In this document: piece after piece, positions 11,848 to 23,058 of the stretch
Position numbering within the stretch: position 1 is the first letter of the stretch
Layout: each line of letters begins with the position of its first letter
Origin: Lagopus muta
Lineage: Eukaryota; Chordata; Aves; Galliformes; Phasianidae
Assembly (NCBI RefSeq): GCF_023343835.1
Contig: NC_064444.1
Span: 7,121,219-7,185,218 of the forward strand
Reading direction: 5' to 3'
Length of the DNA: 64,000 nucleotides
Program-made: the position numbers and the translations under genes
Notes under the pieces: generated by a model
Databases searched by the model: none
What the model was told of the DNA's origin: nothing
What the model saw: the letters and a program-made list of their open reading frames with translations, nothing else

Positions 11848-14491
11848 AATGATGAAGAGCTTAAACAGGTGCCACTCACTGACGCTTGTTTACTTTTCCC
11901 CACCATCTCACATCACAGAATTATTAACAATACCGAACATCATTATCAGTGTAAATATTCTGAAGATACAATACACTTTTGAGTATTGGTGAGGAAATGC
12001 AAAGTAATTACCACCCATAGATGAGTGCTCAACTTGCAGAAACTAGAAGTTCATTTAAATGTAACAACAATATTACCCATCGTTTATGAAAACAAATTCA
12101 AAGACCTTTAGGCACAGTGTCACAGAGACCTCCTGTCAGTATAATCAGTACCACCAGAGAAGACTTTTCCATGCTGAGGAGTAACAAAGCTCAGAAGCTT
12201 GGGCAACTGGGTACTGAAAAAACTGGTTATATGTGAACACTGAGAAAGCATCTAACCCACAAGGAGCATGGTGGCAATAATGAGGAAACAGAATGCTTAG
12301 AAGTACTTGGAAGACAAGTTATTCACCACTTGCCCTACTCCAGCAAATAACTGTTTTTAAGTGTTGACACTCCTTTCTTAGCTCCTATTGACACTAACCT
12401 CCATCATGTTTACTCCATGCTGTTCCCAAGAAATGCTGTGTGGTAAACTAACACTTTTCAACTCCACAAATGCTTTTTCATACCTGGAACTTAAGGGTCG
12501 CTGCCATGAGGAAAACTGACTACGTTATTTCTCACTTGATTCACGTACAGTTTTTTTTCATCTGTATCATACAGTTGCACTTTTGTTTTCATGTGCTGTA
12601 AGCAGGAATCTGATCCAGGCCTGGTTTCTATACAACACTTGACTTACACAGTTCCAACGTTATTAACGCTAGCCTTCTTACCTTGAAGAGCTTTTAAAGT
12701 TAAGAATTGGGACTGGGGAAGCAGTAGGCTTGACCTCTTACCCTGTCATAGACTTGGGCAAGCACTTCCCTGTGCACCACTTGTAACTGTCAACACATTC
12801 AAACTTATAGCAGCTATTAACATTAAAATTTGTGTGCCACAGCTAAGTGTTCACAAAGAGTACTAGATATCAATTTAACACCTAAGTATTTTCAGCTTGA
12901 AAGGTTCTTTGCTTTAACTTAAGTAGAAACCTCTTCTGGTAGATTTGTTATTTTCTCTTTTAATTACATTATATAGAAGAAATGAAGGATAAAATTCCGC
13001 TGTCAAAGTGTCAGTTTACACCTTGAAAATAACTGTGGCTACTTTCTGTAAGAAGCACAACACACTTCTTAGTCACTTTCTCTTCCTTGACACTTTCCAA
13101 AGCTAAATAAAGCAAAATTTCTTTAACCAGTAAGACACCAGTCTACAACTTTGCCCTTTCAGCCAATGAAGACAGTGTTTATGGATTTTTTTTTTTAAAT
13201 AAAGGAACAGCCACAACTAAAATATGCCCAGAAATCTGGCATCTGTTGTTGTGTATATGAGCTACAGAAAGCAGCCATAAGGGGGAACTTGGCAAAACAC
13301 CAGGTTTACTACATACCACTTCAAAATTTCATGAAGACCAGCTATTAGCCATATCATCCTTAGGAAATGAATTCACTGTGAAAATCGCTGATATCATAAA
13401 TCAAGTTTTACCATTTAGAGATATTTAACCTGATTTATCTCTGATTAATTATTTCATTACTTACAATAAATTGCTAAAAGAATAATTGTAAATGACACTT
13501 TGTGGCTGATATTGTGGTAAATTGTCACCAATGCCATATTGAGTTTATGGAGATGCTGGTAAAAATGCAAAGCCATGTTGGATTATTCAGAATGATCATT
13601 TCAGAATATTTTGTTGGGGTTTTAGCAAAATTGTTCTTTGCTGACTAGTTAAATAGAATTCAAATGCATAGCAAGTGTAGTTATTTCTGCTAGCATTACT
13701 GTCTTTTTATGATAAAAAGCAAATGAAAAACTACTTTTTACTCATAAATTCTCTTTACACACAAAACATGATATACTATTACAGATAATGGCCTTTAAAA
13801 TTGGTGGGCAGATTAGCTCTGGAGTATCCTTTTGAAGATATCAAGTGGTTCCTACTGCTCTGCTGAGTAATTTCCAACACTGTTTTCATCAACAGTAGCA
13901 ACACAGTGATCACTGGTACATCCTTAACACAAGAGACTTGTTTATCATCTTGCTGACTAATCCTGCTTAGCTAGTTTAAGGTACTGATAACTGGAATAAA
14001 GAACCAGTCTGCCTAAGCCTCATAGTACTGACATAAATAAACAATGACAAAAGCATAGAATGTAAACAGAGCTTTGCAGAACATTGACAATAGGTATCGT
14101 TTGGGAGCATAATACATTCAACTGCCATTACATAGCTCTTGAAAGTGAAGATCAGAGTACTTTGATTGCAGGTTAAACCCACAGAAAACAGCTCACAGGT
14201 AGAAAAATCTTCCATGAAGATTGACATTTTCACTTCAACTGCATTCACGAGACCCCAACCAAAACCAAGCTATTTTCCACTAGTTTTAAAGCAAGCACTA
14301 TGATGATTTTCTTACTTTTTAATTAACAGTGCAGTTCACCTCTTCTGCCATTTGAAAAATTCATCCTTTAGGGGCAAGAGAGACCTGGAAGAACACAAAT
14401 TGTCTTAATGTGCTCACACAAACACAAGTCACAAGTGGTGACTCCTAATATACACTGATTCAAAGAAAAACTGTTTTCTTCCTTATTTTAG

Positions 14492-14581
14492 GTACAATGG
14501 AGAGTAATAATGATTCCTTTGGATCCAGAAAAGGACAATCCTGCTATCTGGAACGTTTCATCACATCAACAAGGTTTTTGA
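14492..14581 (+). CDS. Candidate 3'-terminal exon, product unknown
   Basis: A strong acceptor (CTGTTTTCTTCCTTATTTTAG) precedes 29 open codons that end in TGA at 14579-14581. The translation includes RVIMIPLDPEKDNPAIWNV, which looks more like ordinary protein than most chance frames here. A second frame starting at 14494 is also open for about 30 codons, and both cannot be coding, which weakens the case. The possible donor AAG|GTTTTT at 14574 is poor, so as a coding exon it would have to be terminal. No AATAAA was identified close downstream. No family recognised. Confidence 0.15.
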   Translation, partial: VQWRVIMIPLDPEKDNPAIWNVSSHQQGF

Positions 14582-15692
14582 ATTTATAGAATATAACTCA
14601 GAAATGTCAACCATTCCATCTTTCTGCTAAGTTGACTGTCCTCCATGTTTTATCTGGAATGAGTAGTAAAGGACTTAGAAAACTCAGAAAGTTTACAGAA
14701 CTGTAAAAGTTGAATATTTTGTATTGAGTTAAATAACTTCTTAACATAAATTCAGTCTCCATAAACTGTATTTCTTCTAGTTTTGTAGGAGTGCCAGTCA
14801 ACTGCTGTTACGATTTTTTTAAACTAGAATCTACAAACTAAAATCCACAAATTAGGATGAATTATTTTTTCTACATTTCTTTATTTTAACATGGAATTTT
14901 TTTTCAGCACCTGAAGCAATCCTATACAACGCATCTAAAGAGTATATATAAATACTGTGATACAGAAAATGCTGCTCAATCTGAATATTATTTTACCTAA
15001 AAAACATTTATTTTATAGTAAATAATGCTTTTCTAAATTTTACTAGAATATTTCTCACAGCTGTTTCAGTCAAGCAGCAGACAGGTAATGAGAAAATAGT
15101 ATCATGTTACCAATTCTAATTAGCACTGGGCACAAAGATTAAATATTGATCCACACTTGAAAGAAATTAGACCAAGCTGTACCAAGGTGTTTGCTTAGAA
15201 TATGAATAAGAATTTAAAGATTCCAGCTGATGGGAACCACCTCAGTTGCACGTATTAAATACCGTGGCAGGTGAACACTACAAAGGAGACTGAGGCAGCT
15301 CTGATACAGATCAAATGAGGACTGAATGGTAAGGGTTGAGCTTAAGCAGAGCCCCAGTGCCCATGGGCAGAGGCTTGGTAGTCACCCTAGCTTCCTGTGA
15401 AACAAGGCCATTAAAGTCTACTTATGCACTCAGGACACATATTAAAGCACATTTAAAGAGGAAAACTGATAAAAGCAAATTGTTTTGTGTAGCAGGTACA
15501 GTTGAGTACTACCTAATATCAGCACTCTAAATTGGTGTAGAGGGGGAGGATTCTGTGAAATTTGTTGTTTCCAGGCAGAGCTATGGACTGAAATCCTTTC
15601 CATTCAGTCAGTAACATTATTTTTATTTCACTGATGCATTTAAGCAGTCTTTTTTTTCTTTTTTTTTTTAATAATACTTCTTAAATTTTATG

Positions 15693-15822
15693 TCTCACCC
15701 CTGAAGGTGTTCAAAATCAGTTTGCATTTAGTGGTTGGTGCCTCTGCCCAAGGCAAGGGGATTGAAACTAAATGATCTTGAAGGTTCTTTCCAACCCAAG
15801 CCCTTCTAAAATTCTATGATTT
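15693..15822 (+). mobile_element. CR1 LINE, 3'-end fragment
   Basis: The sequence follows the 3' end of chicken CR1: a 'ccctgaaggtgttcaa' start, then 'tagtggttggtgcctctgccca', 'aaactaaatgatcttgaagg', 'ttctttccaacccaag', and the terminal ATTCTATGAT unit. CR1 elements are typically 5'-truncated and end in an 8-bp ATTCTRTG repeat without poly(A), as here. It is diverged and has no coding capacity. Confidence 0.9.
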
Positions 15823-17759
15823 TTGACTATTTGAAAGGAAACAGATCAGGCTAACAATTATAATGGACCTAAAAATAACAAACATTTCACAGATCATACC
15901 TCCTTAATCTCCCCTCCTGTGAATGGCAGGACATGATTCAATTTTCCTGAAGCAGTAAGCCTCAAAAGAGTGAATGGGATATGCACAGACCAATGGACAG
16001 CTAAAGCAGTTGCTAAAAGTATGCTTAAGCACAGCAAAAATATGGTCAGTACATAGGTCTACATATTGTGCTTTATGCTTCCGATTAACAAAGAAAACAA
16101 TGAAGTACAGAAATGCCTCACATTCTCTCTCTCCTCTGCTGTTCAGCACAGCTATTTATGTGTATCTGGTTGACTGGAAGACCTAAGTTTCTCCTTTGCT
16201 TCTCACTGTCTACAGCCTTGATTATGAAGCACATATTATCAGCAGGCAGGCTGAACAGTCAGTGCTTACAGTGAGAAGAGTTTCCTTGATCAAAAATACT
16301 TGTGCCCATTCTGGAGTAAAAGCCTTCATTAGATAACAAGCATGAAACAAATTGCAAATTTATATGGCTCTAAATTTTTTCTTCATATGAATTGACCAGG
16401 ACCTCTAGCTTCTTCATTTTTCACATTCCTATTTCTTTATCCTGCCACTCAGTCCTATCTCCTAATTAATGTGAGATACCTCCTAGAAATAATAGCTTCA
16501 TATTCAGTGTAGGAGTGCTGGCTCTCCTACCACTATCCCTATGACAATGACAGAATTAGTGAATTAAGTCTACAAAGAAGGTCATAAAACAGATTGCGTA
16601 TGCAACTAGCACAGACTGAAGTCAAAACTTTTTGTTATCTATAGTCTGGGAGCTGTATGTGTCACAGCAATGACTGCTAAGTGAAGCAGTTTTGCATAAC
16701 TGCCCTCTGTTCACTGGGAAGAGTCTGCAGAGGAGATACAGCTAATGGATTAGGTTCCTAATCAAAAGATGGGAATTCAAGAAGACCTGTAGAAGATACC
16801 AAGGATCTGCTACATCATAACAGGAATAAACTGCCTTTTTCTTTAAGAAGCTAGGAAACAGAGTATTTAGCAAAGGTAATCACATTGGTTTTTGTTGGTG
16901 GTGGTTTTTCTTTATTTTTTAATTCTGGTTCATTTAGACTTTGTTTGTTACTCTTACAGTTTGATCACTATACTATCGCTGACTTCAGTGGAGTTTAACT
17001 AAAGATGTGGCCCTCAGTTTTACCTGACTGAAAAATCTGTGTAAAGCTTTTGTTTCATGCTGTTTGTAGTCTAACCCCTAGATGAAGATCTGATTGTAAA
17101 CAAGCAGATCTCACAAAGCAGCATGTTATAAGCTCTTTACCTTGCGCATATATGTGTAAATTTCTGAACAAACTTTCTGAAGTTACTTTTGATGAACTGA
17201 AAACTGACTCTGAAGGTTGCTTTTTAAATCACAGACCAAATATCCATATGTCCTTGCAGTCTACAAAAAGTTTTTACAACACACAATAAAAGATGAAATT
17301 GAGAAGTCAATTAATTAATCAAACACGGACTAATACATGGTAGCATTCACATTATCCTAATTCAGCTCTATTTTCTCTGTGCACTATTACATTATTACAT
17401 AACTATTCTTTTTTTCTTTCCCACAGGACCCACATCTTATTCAATAAATTGCAAGTTATTCATAGGTCTTGTAATTCACATAATGGTCTGTAGTATACAG
17501 GTTAATGACAGAACTATGCTGAGCACAACAGTATTAATTTCCTTGAGACCATTTCCTTCTGACGAAGTTATAGCTCAGTATTTCTAAAGCTTTATTAACT
17601 GCTGCTTCACAGCTACCAGCAGTGGTATATTATAGAATTATCTCTCTTTAATGCTGAGCACTGTATTACAATGACAGAAAAGCTAAATTTGCCAGAGGTT
17701 TTCAATAATTTTAATTGCCAACTTAAATATTCAGAATATGAGGTGCTCAAAGCACTTAC
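15823..17759. other. Unique AT-rich DNA, nothing recognised
   Basis: No repeat family or gene-like signal was seen. Short frames at 15904-16149 (minus) and 15974-16186 (plus) overlap each other and read as noise. Confidence 0.6.
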
Positions 17760-17848
17760 CTTTTTTATAGCCATGAGTATATTCAAAGAACAGTTGCCAT
17801 GATTTCGGTTGCAGTTGTAAGCATTAAATCGCACTTCAGAAAATCCAG
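17760..17848 (-). CDS. Candidate 89-nt internal exon, product unknown
   Basis: On the minus strand a near-ideal acceptor (T-rich tract then CCTAACAG) leads into 89 nt that end AAAAAAG|GTAAGTG, a near-ideal donor. One frame is open throughout: it begins with two bases completing a codon and ends in phase 0. It includes SEVRFNAYNCNRNHGNCSL, with two cysteines and an N-glycosylation-type NCS, so an extracellular product would be possible. Two CpGs survive in an otherwise CpG-poor region. No family is recognised. Alternatives are a lncRNA exon or a chance pairing of splice signals. Confidence 0.3.
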
Positions 17849-17883
17849 CTGTTAGGAAAAAAAAAAAAGAGCACACTTTAGTT

Positions 17884-18318
17884 CTACTGAAAACTTTTAT
17901 TTAAACGTGTAGGGGTTTTTGTTGTTGTTGTTTTGTGGGTATTTTGTTTGGGTGGTTTTTTTTTTTTTTTTTTGGTTTTTTTTTTTTTTACATTTGCAGC
18001 ATAAAACAGAAGTTCTGTGCCAATGTATTGGGTGCCTGTGGTAACGTTTTGGTAACAGGGAAGCTTCAGGCTTGGCCTGTGCTGAACGCTGGGACACTGC
18101 AATCTCTGGAATGGACCCATCCCAGGACACAGCTGAGCTCTCCGAGAAAAAGGGAAACCAGTGCACAGCAGTGAGGAGTGGAGAACACAGAACGCAAGGA
18201 GCAACAAAATAGCATTTAGTTCACTACCCAGAGCTGTCCAGTCCTTGTTCTGAAAGGGGCTGTTATTCAATAAAGAACACCATCTCAAGAAAATTAACAT
18301 AAATATGTAATTACTCAT
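17884..18318 (-). other. Longest open frame in the window (144 codons), probably not coding
   Basis: The frame runs from ATG to stop through a GC-richer block (about 18000-18240) and then through the reverse complement of the T-rich tract at 17950-17990, which encodes a run of lysines. About the last 35 residues are low-complexity, and the rest shows no domain. The GC-richer block could be a fragment of an unrecognised interspersed repeat, since on the minus strand it is followed by an A-rich tail. I do not call a gene. Confidence 0.2.
17911..17990. repeat. GT-rich and poly-T low-complexity tract
   Basis: GTTGTTGTTGTT, then GGTATTTTGTTTGGGTGG, then two long T runs split by GG. Confidence 0.9.
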
Positions 18319-18403
18319 TCCCTGGCTACTGAATCCTAAGTCACAGTCCTAAGTCTCCTTGGTCCCCTCTGAGCCCTGTGCGTACTAAAGAAACAGTTCC
18401 ATT

Positions 18404-18760
18404 GTGGTAAACATATCACTGACCATTTGGCTACCATCAATTCCTATGAAAGTCCTGTATCAGCTTTTGGAGCACAAAGCTAAAGAAACTAAGCTAGAAA
18501 GCTTCAGTATATATGACTCTGTTGGCGAAGGATCTTATCCTGAAAGGGTCAAGCAAACTTTAAGAGGTGCCACTAATTTCACTGCTGCACAATTCAATGC
18601 AGTCAAGAAAAAAAAAAAAAAAACAAGTGGATTTTATGGCTTTAGCTGTGACACCACAAGAAACACAATCTTCATTTTTATTAGCCCAGTAAATGACAAA
18701 TATAGACTATATGCAGCTATAAGGAACAGTGAACTTGGGCAGAATGCCTTTTCTGAGTGA
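18404..18760 (+). CDS. Hypothetical 118-codon ORF, weak support
   Basis: An ATG-initiated frame of 118 codons. Its middle part is richer in charged residues than most frames here (for example HKAKETKLESFSIYDSVGEG), and it has a lysine run encoded by an A-rich tract. There is no signal peptide, membrane segment or known motif. The start lies in ordinary AT-rich sequence with no promoter-like or CpG-rich region upstream. A frame of this length is close to the longest expected by chance in 64 kb. It lies between the candidate exons at 17760-17848 and 19765-19944, which are on the other strand. Most likely non-coding. Confidence 0.12.
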   Translation: MVNISLTIWLPSIPMKVLYQLLEHKAKETKLESFSIYDSVGEGSYPERVKQTLRGATNFTAAQFNAVKKKKKKTSGFYGFSCDTTRNTIFIFISPVNDKYRLYAAIRNSELGQNAFSE

Positions 18761-19764
18761 TGCTGTTCTCTTAGGAGTGCTTTGATTGCAAATAAAGAAA
18801 GATGGCCACATACCACAGGAGCTGCTGTCTAGTAAAAATAACCAGTGTAACAAAGCCATCCTTAAAAGCAGATTAGCCTTTGTAACTCAGGCCCCACCCT
18901 GTCATACAAGATAATGCCTCTTTGAAGGTTATGTTCTTTGCTAAGCACTACGACACTGTTCCTGCAAAAACTAGTGAGCTCACAGTAATAGAATCTTTTG
19001 TTGAAAATAGTAGTTTGATCTTTTCCCACTCCTGCTTTAAATTAATGATAAATTTTTCTCTTGAATAAAGAATTTAAAGTTACAGATGGGCATTTAAAGA
19101 TACACAAGTTTGTGCTGAGCATATTTTTATTCAGTATGAAAAACACAGGAAAGCATCAAAAAAATTTATAGGTACCCACAAATAATAATGCTTTCCAGCT
19201 ACCTTACAAGCTTTCTCATCTTCTTCTGTGAACCACAAATGAACAAAGTCATATTTTATAACTCAATTGTGGAAAATGAATAAGAATGAAAAAATGGTTT
19301 AACTGAAAGAAAAAAAATTATACATATAGGAGTATCCTGTTGTGTGTAGACACTGTGTCTTTTTCTCCTTTGCAAACAGAGACAAAATTCATCTCCCAGT
19401 GCTTGCTTTATATGTCTGCTGTTCTTGAATAAAGGATTAAAAATCCAGGCAGTAAACTAATTAAACTGTCTCAGAAAAAAATAGTCATAAAAAAGTAAAA
19501 TGTTTTTTTGATATTTATGTTTGAGTTATACATTCCGAACATGCTCTTGGAGTATGTGCCAGTTATCAAGTGTAATCCTGGGAGGGTAGATTGGTAAATG
19601 ATTTCTACTCATTTGCACTTGTTTCAAAGGTGACTTCATCACTGCTATCTGAAAGACGCTCTGCCCCTCAGTAACAAATGATTACAGCTAAATGAATCCC
19701 AGAGGTTTGCCACTAATGCAGAACAAAGGCATAAGAATGAGAGCTGTGGTTCAAGATCTATTTT

Positions 19765-19944
19765 TTATACTAGCATAATTTTTTGCTTCACTGATCTATC
19801 ACTAAACAACAGCTGCTGGGGTAGAGACTTAGTGCACTGCAGGAATGCTACCAAATCCTTTAGTGACTGGTCACGTGTTTGCCTCAGGCCTTCAAAAAAG
19901 TCAGATTTTTGAAGAAGGGCTGGCAGGTCCACGTCACCCATTTT
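19765..19944 (-). CDS. Candidate terminal coding exon, 58 codons, product unknown
   Basis: On the minus strand the acceptor-like TCCTTTACAG (cut before 19944) is followed by AAA ATG and 58 codons to a TAA at 19765-19767. The protein looks soluble and helical, with charged and polar residues spread through it and few Cys, His, Tyr or Ile: it opens MGDVDLPALLQKSDFF and later has LKDLVAFLQCTKSLPQQLLF. Base composition is clearly GC-richer than the flanks, two CpGs are kept and leucine codons are varied, all unlike chance frames in this AT-rich DNA. The first AATAAA on the minus strand downstream is near 19125, which would give a 3' UTR of about 630 nt. No family recognised. A decayed gene fragment is the main alternative. 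Confidence 0.4.
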   Translation of the reverse strand, partial: KMGDVDLPALLQKSDFFEGLRQTRDQSLKDLVAFLQCTKSLPQQLLFSDRSVKQKIMLV

Positions 19945-20247
19945 CTGTAAAGGATTTGAATGGAATGACAGCTTGAAGTAAGACTGAATTTCTAATAGAC
20001 ATGTTGTGATTTAAGCATATGAAGCTAACCTCTGTCGAAAGAGTAAGTGATGGGAGGATGAGGGAACAAAAGAAAAATAACTAAAACTGTACACATATGC
20101 ACATATACATCTTAGAAATCCAACTTCCGCTGTATTGTTACGTTTGATGGCATTTTAACTTATTATTGGTTCATTCTTAACTATCACAAACCTTATTTCT
20201 AATTTCCAATTGAAACAACCTTCATATCACAGCTTCTTCTGGGAAAG

Positions 20248-20356
20248 GCTGTCTGGACACAGTCCTGAGCAAGCAGATCTACGTGGACCTGCTTCTGCTG
20301 GGTCTTCAGACTAGATGACCTCCGAAGACCCCTCAGCCATTTCAGGATTCTTTGAC
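20248..20356 (+). mobile_element. CR1 LINE, 3'-end fragment
   Basis: Matches the CR1 3' UTR pattern: 'gctgtctggacacagtcctg', 'gtggacctgcttctgctgg', 'agactagatgacctccgaag', and a degraded terminal ATTCTTTGAC. It is diverged and non-coding. Confidence 0.85.
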
Positions 20357-22383
20357 TCTGGGAAGACCCAAGCAGCCACTGAGACCACTTTAGGTTGGCT
20401 GTGGCAGGTTACAGCCATTGTCTGCCATGTTACAGCTACCTATCCTGTATGGAGTCCTTGCTACCCTTTGGAACAGTTTCAGTCAAAGAGTGAAATGCAA
20501 AACCATGATGTCATATACTTGCATTTTTTATTTTGCATTTCTTATACCATACTTTGCCACTGCACCAAGTGCCAGTATTGGCTGTCCACCTATGTTGCCA
20601 TAACTTAGGAGAAACTGGAAGATGAAAGGGATTAACCCCTTCCTTGATCCTTCTAGATGATTCAGAATGATGTAAAGACAAAGATCTAAACAGAGCTAAA
20701 GAAACATCAAGAGCAATCTGAATTTTATGTATTTCTTTGCATTCCTCTTCTCAACAGATGATTAGAAAGCTCTACTATAAACTGCACAGAGAGGTTACTT
20801 AAGCTTATTTTCACAAAGAGAAGTCTGGCGGCCATTCAAACAGGAGATACGCATAGCTGATGGATCAACTGTTCAGCTGTCCCTAAGTCATCTAGGGAGT
20901 AAAAATTATTCTTTTCCAAATCAGCATCTAGTACAACAACACTGAATGCTTAGAAACCTCAAAAGAGAGATGACAGAATACCTGTTTGGGAACGTCTGTA
21001 AATAAAGTGGTTTGGGAATGCTCTGGACTTAATTTGACAAACAGGAGATAGTAAGAGTTCAAAAATCAAATACCATGCATTGGGACTACTACACAAGAAA
21101 AAGATTTGATATAATTTCCTCAATTACTTTTAAGCATCAGAAAATGAACATCTTGATGTCCATTCTAACACAAAAAATGTGAGCTGAAAGTACTTCTGTT
21201 TGGAAAGTGTTTCTGCACAGCATTTCTCTAAGAAATTCACATAGTTTTTTTCATGTCAGTTTTGTGATCTGACAGCTATCTGCAAAAGATAAAGAAACAA
21301 ATTGCTGCTGCCTATAAAGACCTCCAGTAGAAGTAGCACTGCAGATTTGGCAGTAGTTGCTATGGAGAACTGCAAGGAAACAAACCCGACTGAAACAACC
21401 GACTGAAGGAACACATAAATTTGACTGTACCTTACACGTGCTGATTCCTCCTGCTGGAGGATACAAATGGATTTGGAACCACATGAAAAACTGGGATAGG
21501 CAAAGTGATGAATTATCTGTGTGGAGAAAAGATGTCTGCCAGGCTGAGTGCTTCAATTTCCCTGTGTTCTAACAAATCCAGGTTGTGTTGCTCTGAGTGA
21601 CAATGAGCACAGATGTGTGGCTCCAAATATTAGCACTGTGCGAAGAATTGTGAAGTTCAAGTTGAAACCTCAAAATATTCACCCTGTCACATGAAACATT
21701 CCAAAGTTTTCAGCAGCTCTTGACATATTACACAAAGTTTATCTTTAAAAAAAATGTCAGAATTTAGTTTTGCTACTGCTCTGATGCACAAAAGCATATT
21801 AAAGCCAGAGTACCATGTATGTGCAACAGTGGCACTCCAAATTTTTAACATGTAAAAAGGGAAAAAAGATTGTGGGGATGCAACGAGCAATTGCGTAGGT
21901 TGTAAGACCTAGTTTATAATTGAACTTGCTTTCCACTCTGAAATAAAAGATACATGTAAAATGTAACTCAAATATAGCACTAAAAAACGTTTAACTTATA
22001 AACTCAGGCTCAATAAATGAATTCAAATTGGTATTTACAAACTTGATTATTCATATCTCTACAACCCCAGCTTATCTAATTATCATACGAATGCTTCCTA
22101 GTCTCTACAGAACATCTGCAAGCCATATAAAAACGAGTGACTATGTCTCTGCAGTCGTAAGCTGTTAAAGCTCTCATGACCAATCATTAAGCTATCTCTT
22201 TTGAAAGAGGAAAGGGAGTAAAAAAGGAAAATAGATGACAGGCTTTAAAGAAAACCTTTCCCTCCGGCTAGGTTACTCCATCTCTCAGACACTGATGCAT
22301 CTTATTCTTCATGACTTAATGCTGACTATAAAAGAAAGTCCACGGATCTTGTATAACTGCCTGTTTTCATTTCTTATTCACAG

Positions 22384-22432
22384 AAGTGTAGCACCATCAG
22401 AAGAAATTGAGGGACAGGCAAATCACTGTACG
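22384..22432 (+). CDS. Candidate 49-nt internal exon, product unknown
   Basis: A strong acceptor (CCTGTTTTCATTTCTTATTCACAG) and a strong donor (TACG|GTAAGT) bound 49 nt. Only one frame is open, translating as SVAPSEEIEGQANHCT. It would start on the third base of a codon and end in phase 0. Residue content is protein-like, but the segment is too short to test. It may instead be a non-coding RNA exon. It is on the same strand as the candidate at 41590-41652, but the phases do not join directly, so at least one exon would have to lie between them. Confidence 0.25.
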
Positions 22433-22579
22433 GTAAGTAGAAAAAGCAAACTTTTTTCTTTCAACATAGTTATCACTTTGAAATTTTATTTTTTTTTCAT
22501 TTGAACTCCAGTAAGTTCTATATAGAATCACAAACAAGGAAGGCCAAAAAAGGTTTGAAGCACAACTTGCTTAAGGCTT

Positions 22580-22602
22580 AAAAAAAAAAAACAAAAAAAA
22601 AA
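22580..22602. repeat. A-rich tract
   Basis: A12-C-A10. Confidence 0.85.
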
Positions 22603-23015
22603 CCTAACAATAAAAGCTTTTTCAAACACATAGAAGCAGAAAGCCTGCCAGAGTTGGTCGATCTGACAGATGATCAAGGAGTGAAAATAGAACAATTAAT
22701 GTTAAGACCACAACAGAAAAGCTAAACCGTCTTTCCACTGTGAAGGAGGTTAGAGAGATTTTTGACATGAGGGCTATTCTTCAAAACCAGTGAGTTCTGG
22801 ATCCACCCCAGTCTGACATGTCAGCGAAGGAAATGACAGAAAAAAGGCAGATAAAATAAGTCAAAGATTAAACGCACAAGAAACCACTCACCTAACAGTT
22901 CAAAAGGAATTAAATACAAAATTACTAAACTTCTAGGAGTGATGTGTCATCTATCAGCTAAATCTGATCATCTAAACCTTCAGTAGCTGAACAGAATTTG
23001 GTAAATGCAACTTAC

Positions 23016-23058
23016 GTTTTCAAATAGGATCCAGGAATGATCCAGCTTTACAGAGTTC
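23016..23058 (-). CDS. Candidate 43-nt internal exon, product unknown
   Basis: On the minus strand a pyrimidine-rich acceptor (CCTGCCTCTGCTGTCCTTTAAG) and a GAAAAC|GTAAGT donor bound 43 nt. One frame is open, translating as NSVKLDHSWILFEN and ending in phase 0. That phase fits the start of the candidate terminal exon at 19944, about 3.1 kb downstream on the same strand. In another frame the DNA just upstream starts with an ATG and reads MLWVTLLYLPLLSFKELC, which resembles a signal peptide, but that frame stops before the donor. Either reading may be chance. Confidence 0.15.

Larger units (their letters stand above)
5337..15692. other. Unique AT-rich DNA between solo LTR and first CR1
   Basis: No gene is recognised in this 10-kb stretch. 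It holds a compound AT/CA microsatellite (6786-6868), a T-rich tract (5707-5730), an A-rich tract (7579-7622), a 30-base A run (10750-10779) and an 18-base T run (11830-11847). Two splice-bounded open segments (7632-7690 minus, 14492-14581 plus) and a weak RPS10-like frame (10100-10261) are treated separately. A 111-codon plus-strand frame at 5772-6107 reads as noise. Confidence 0.6.

Noticed and set aside
11900-11960. CATCACAGAATTATTAAC as a minus-strand CR1 end
   Set aside because: The following GGTTGG-type CR1 sequence is absent.
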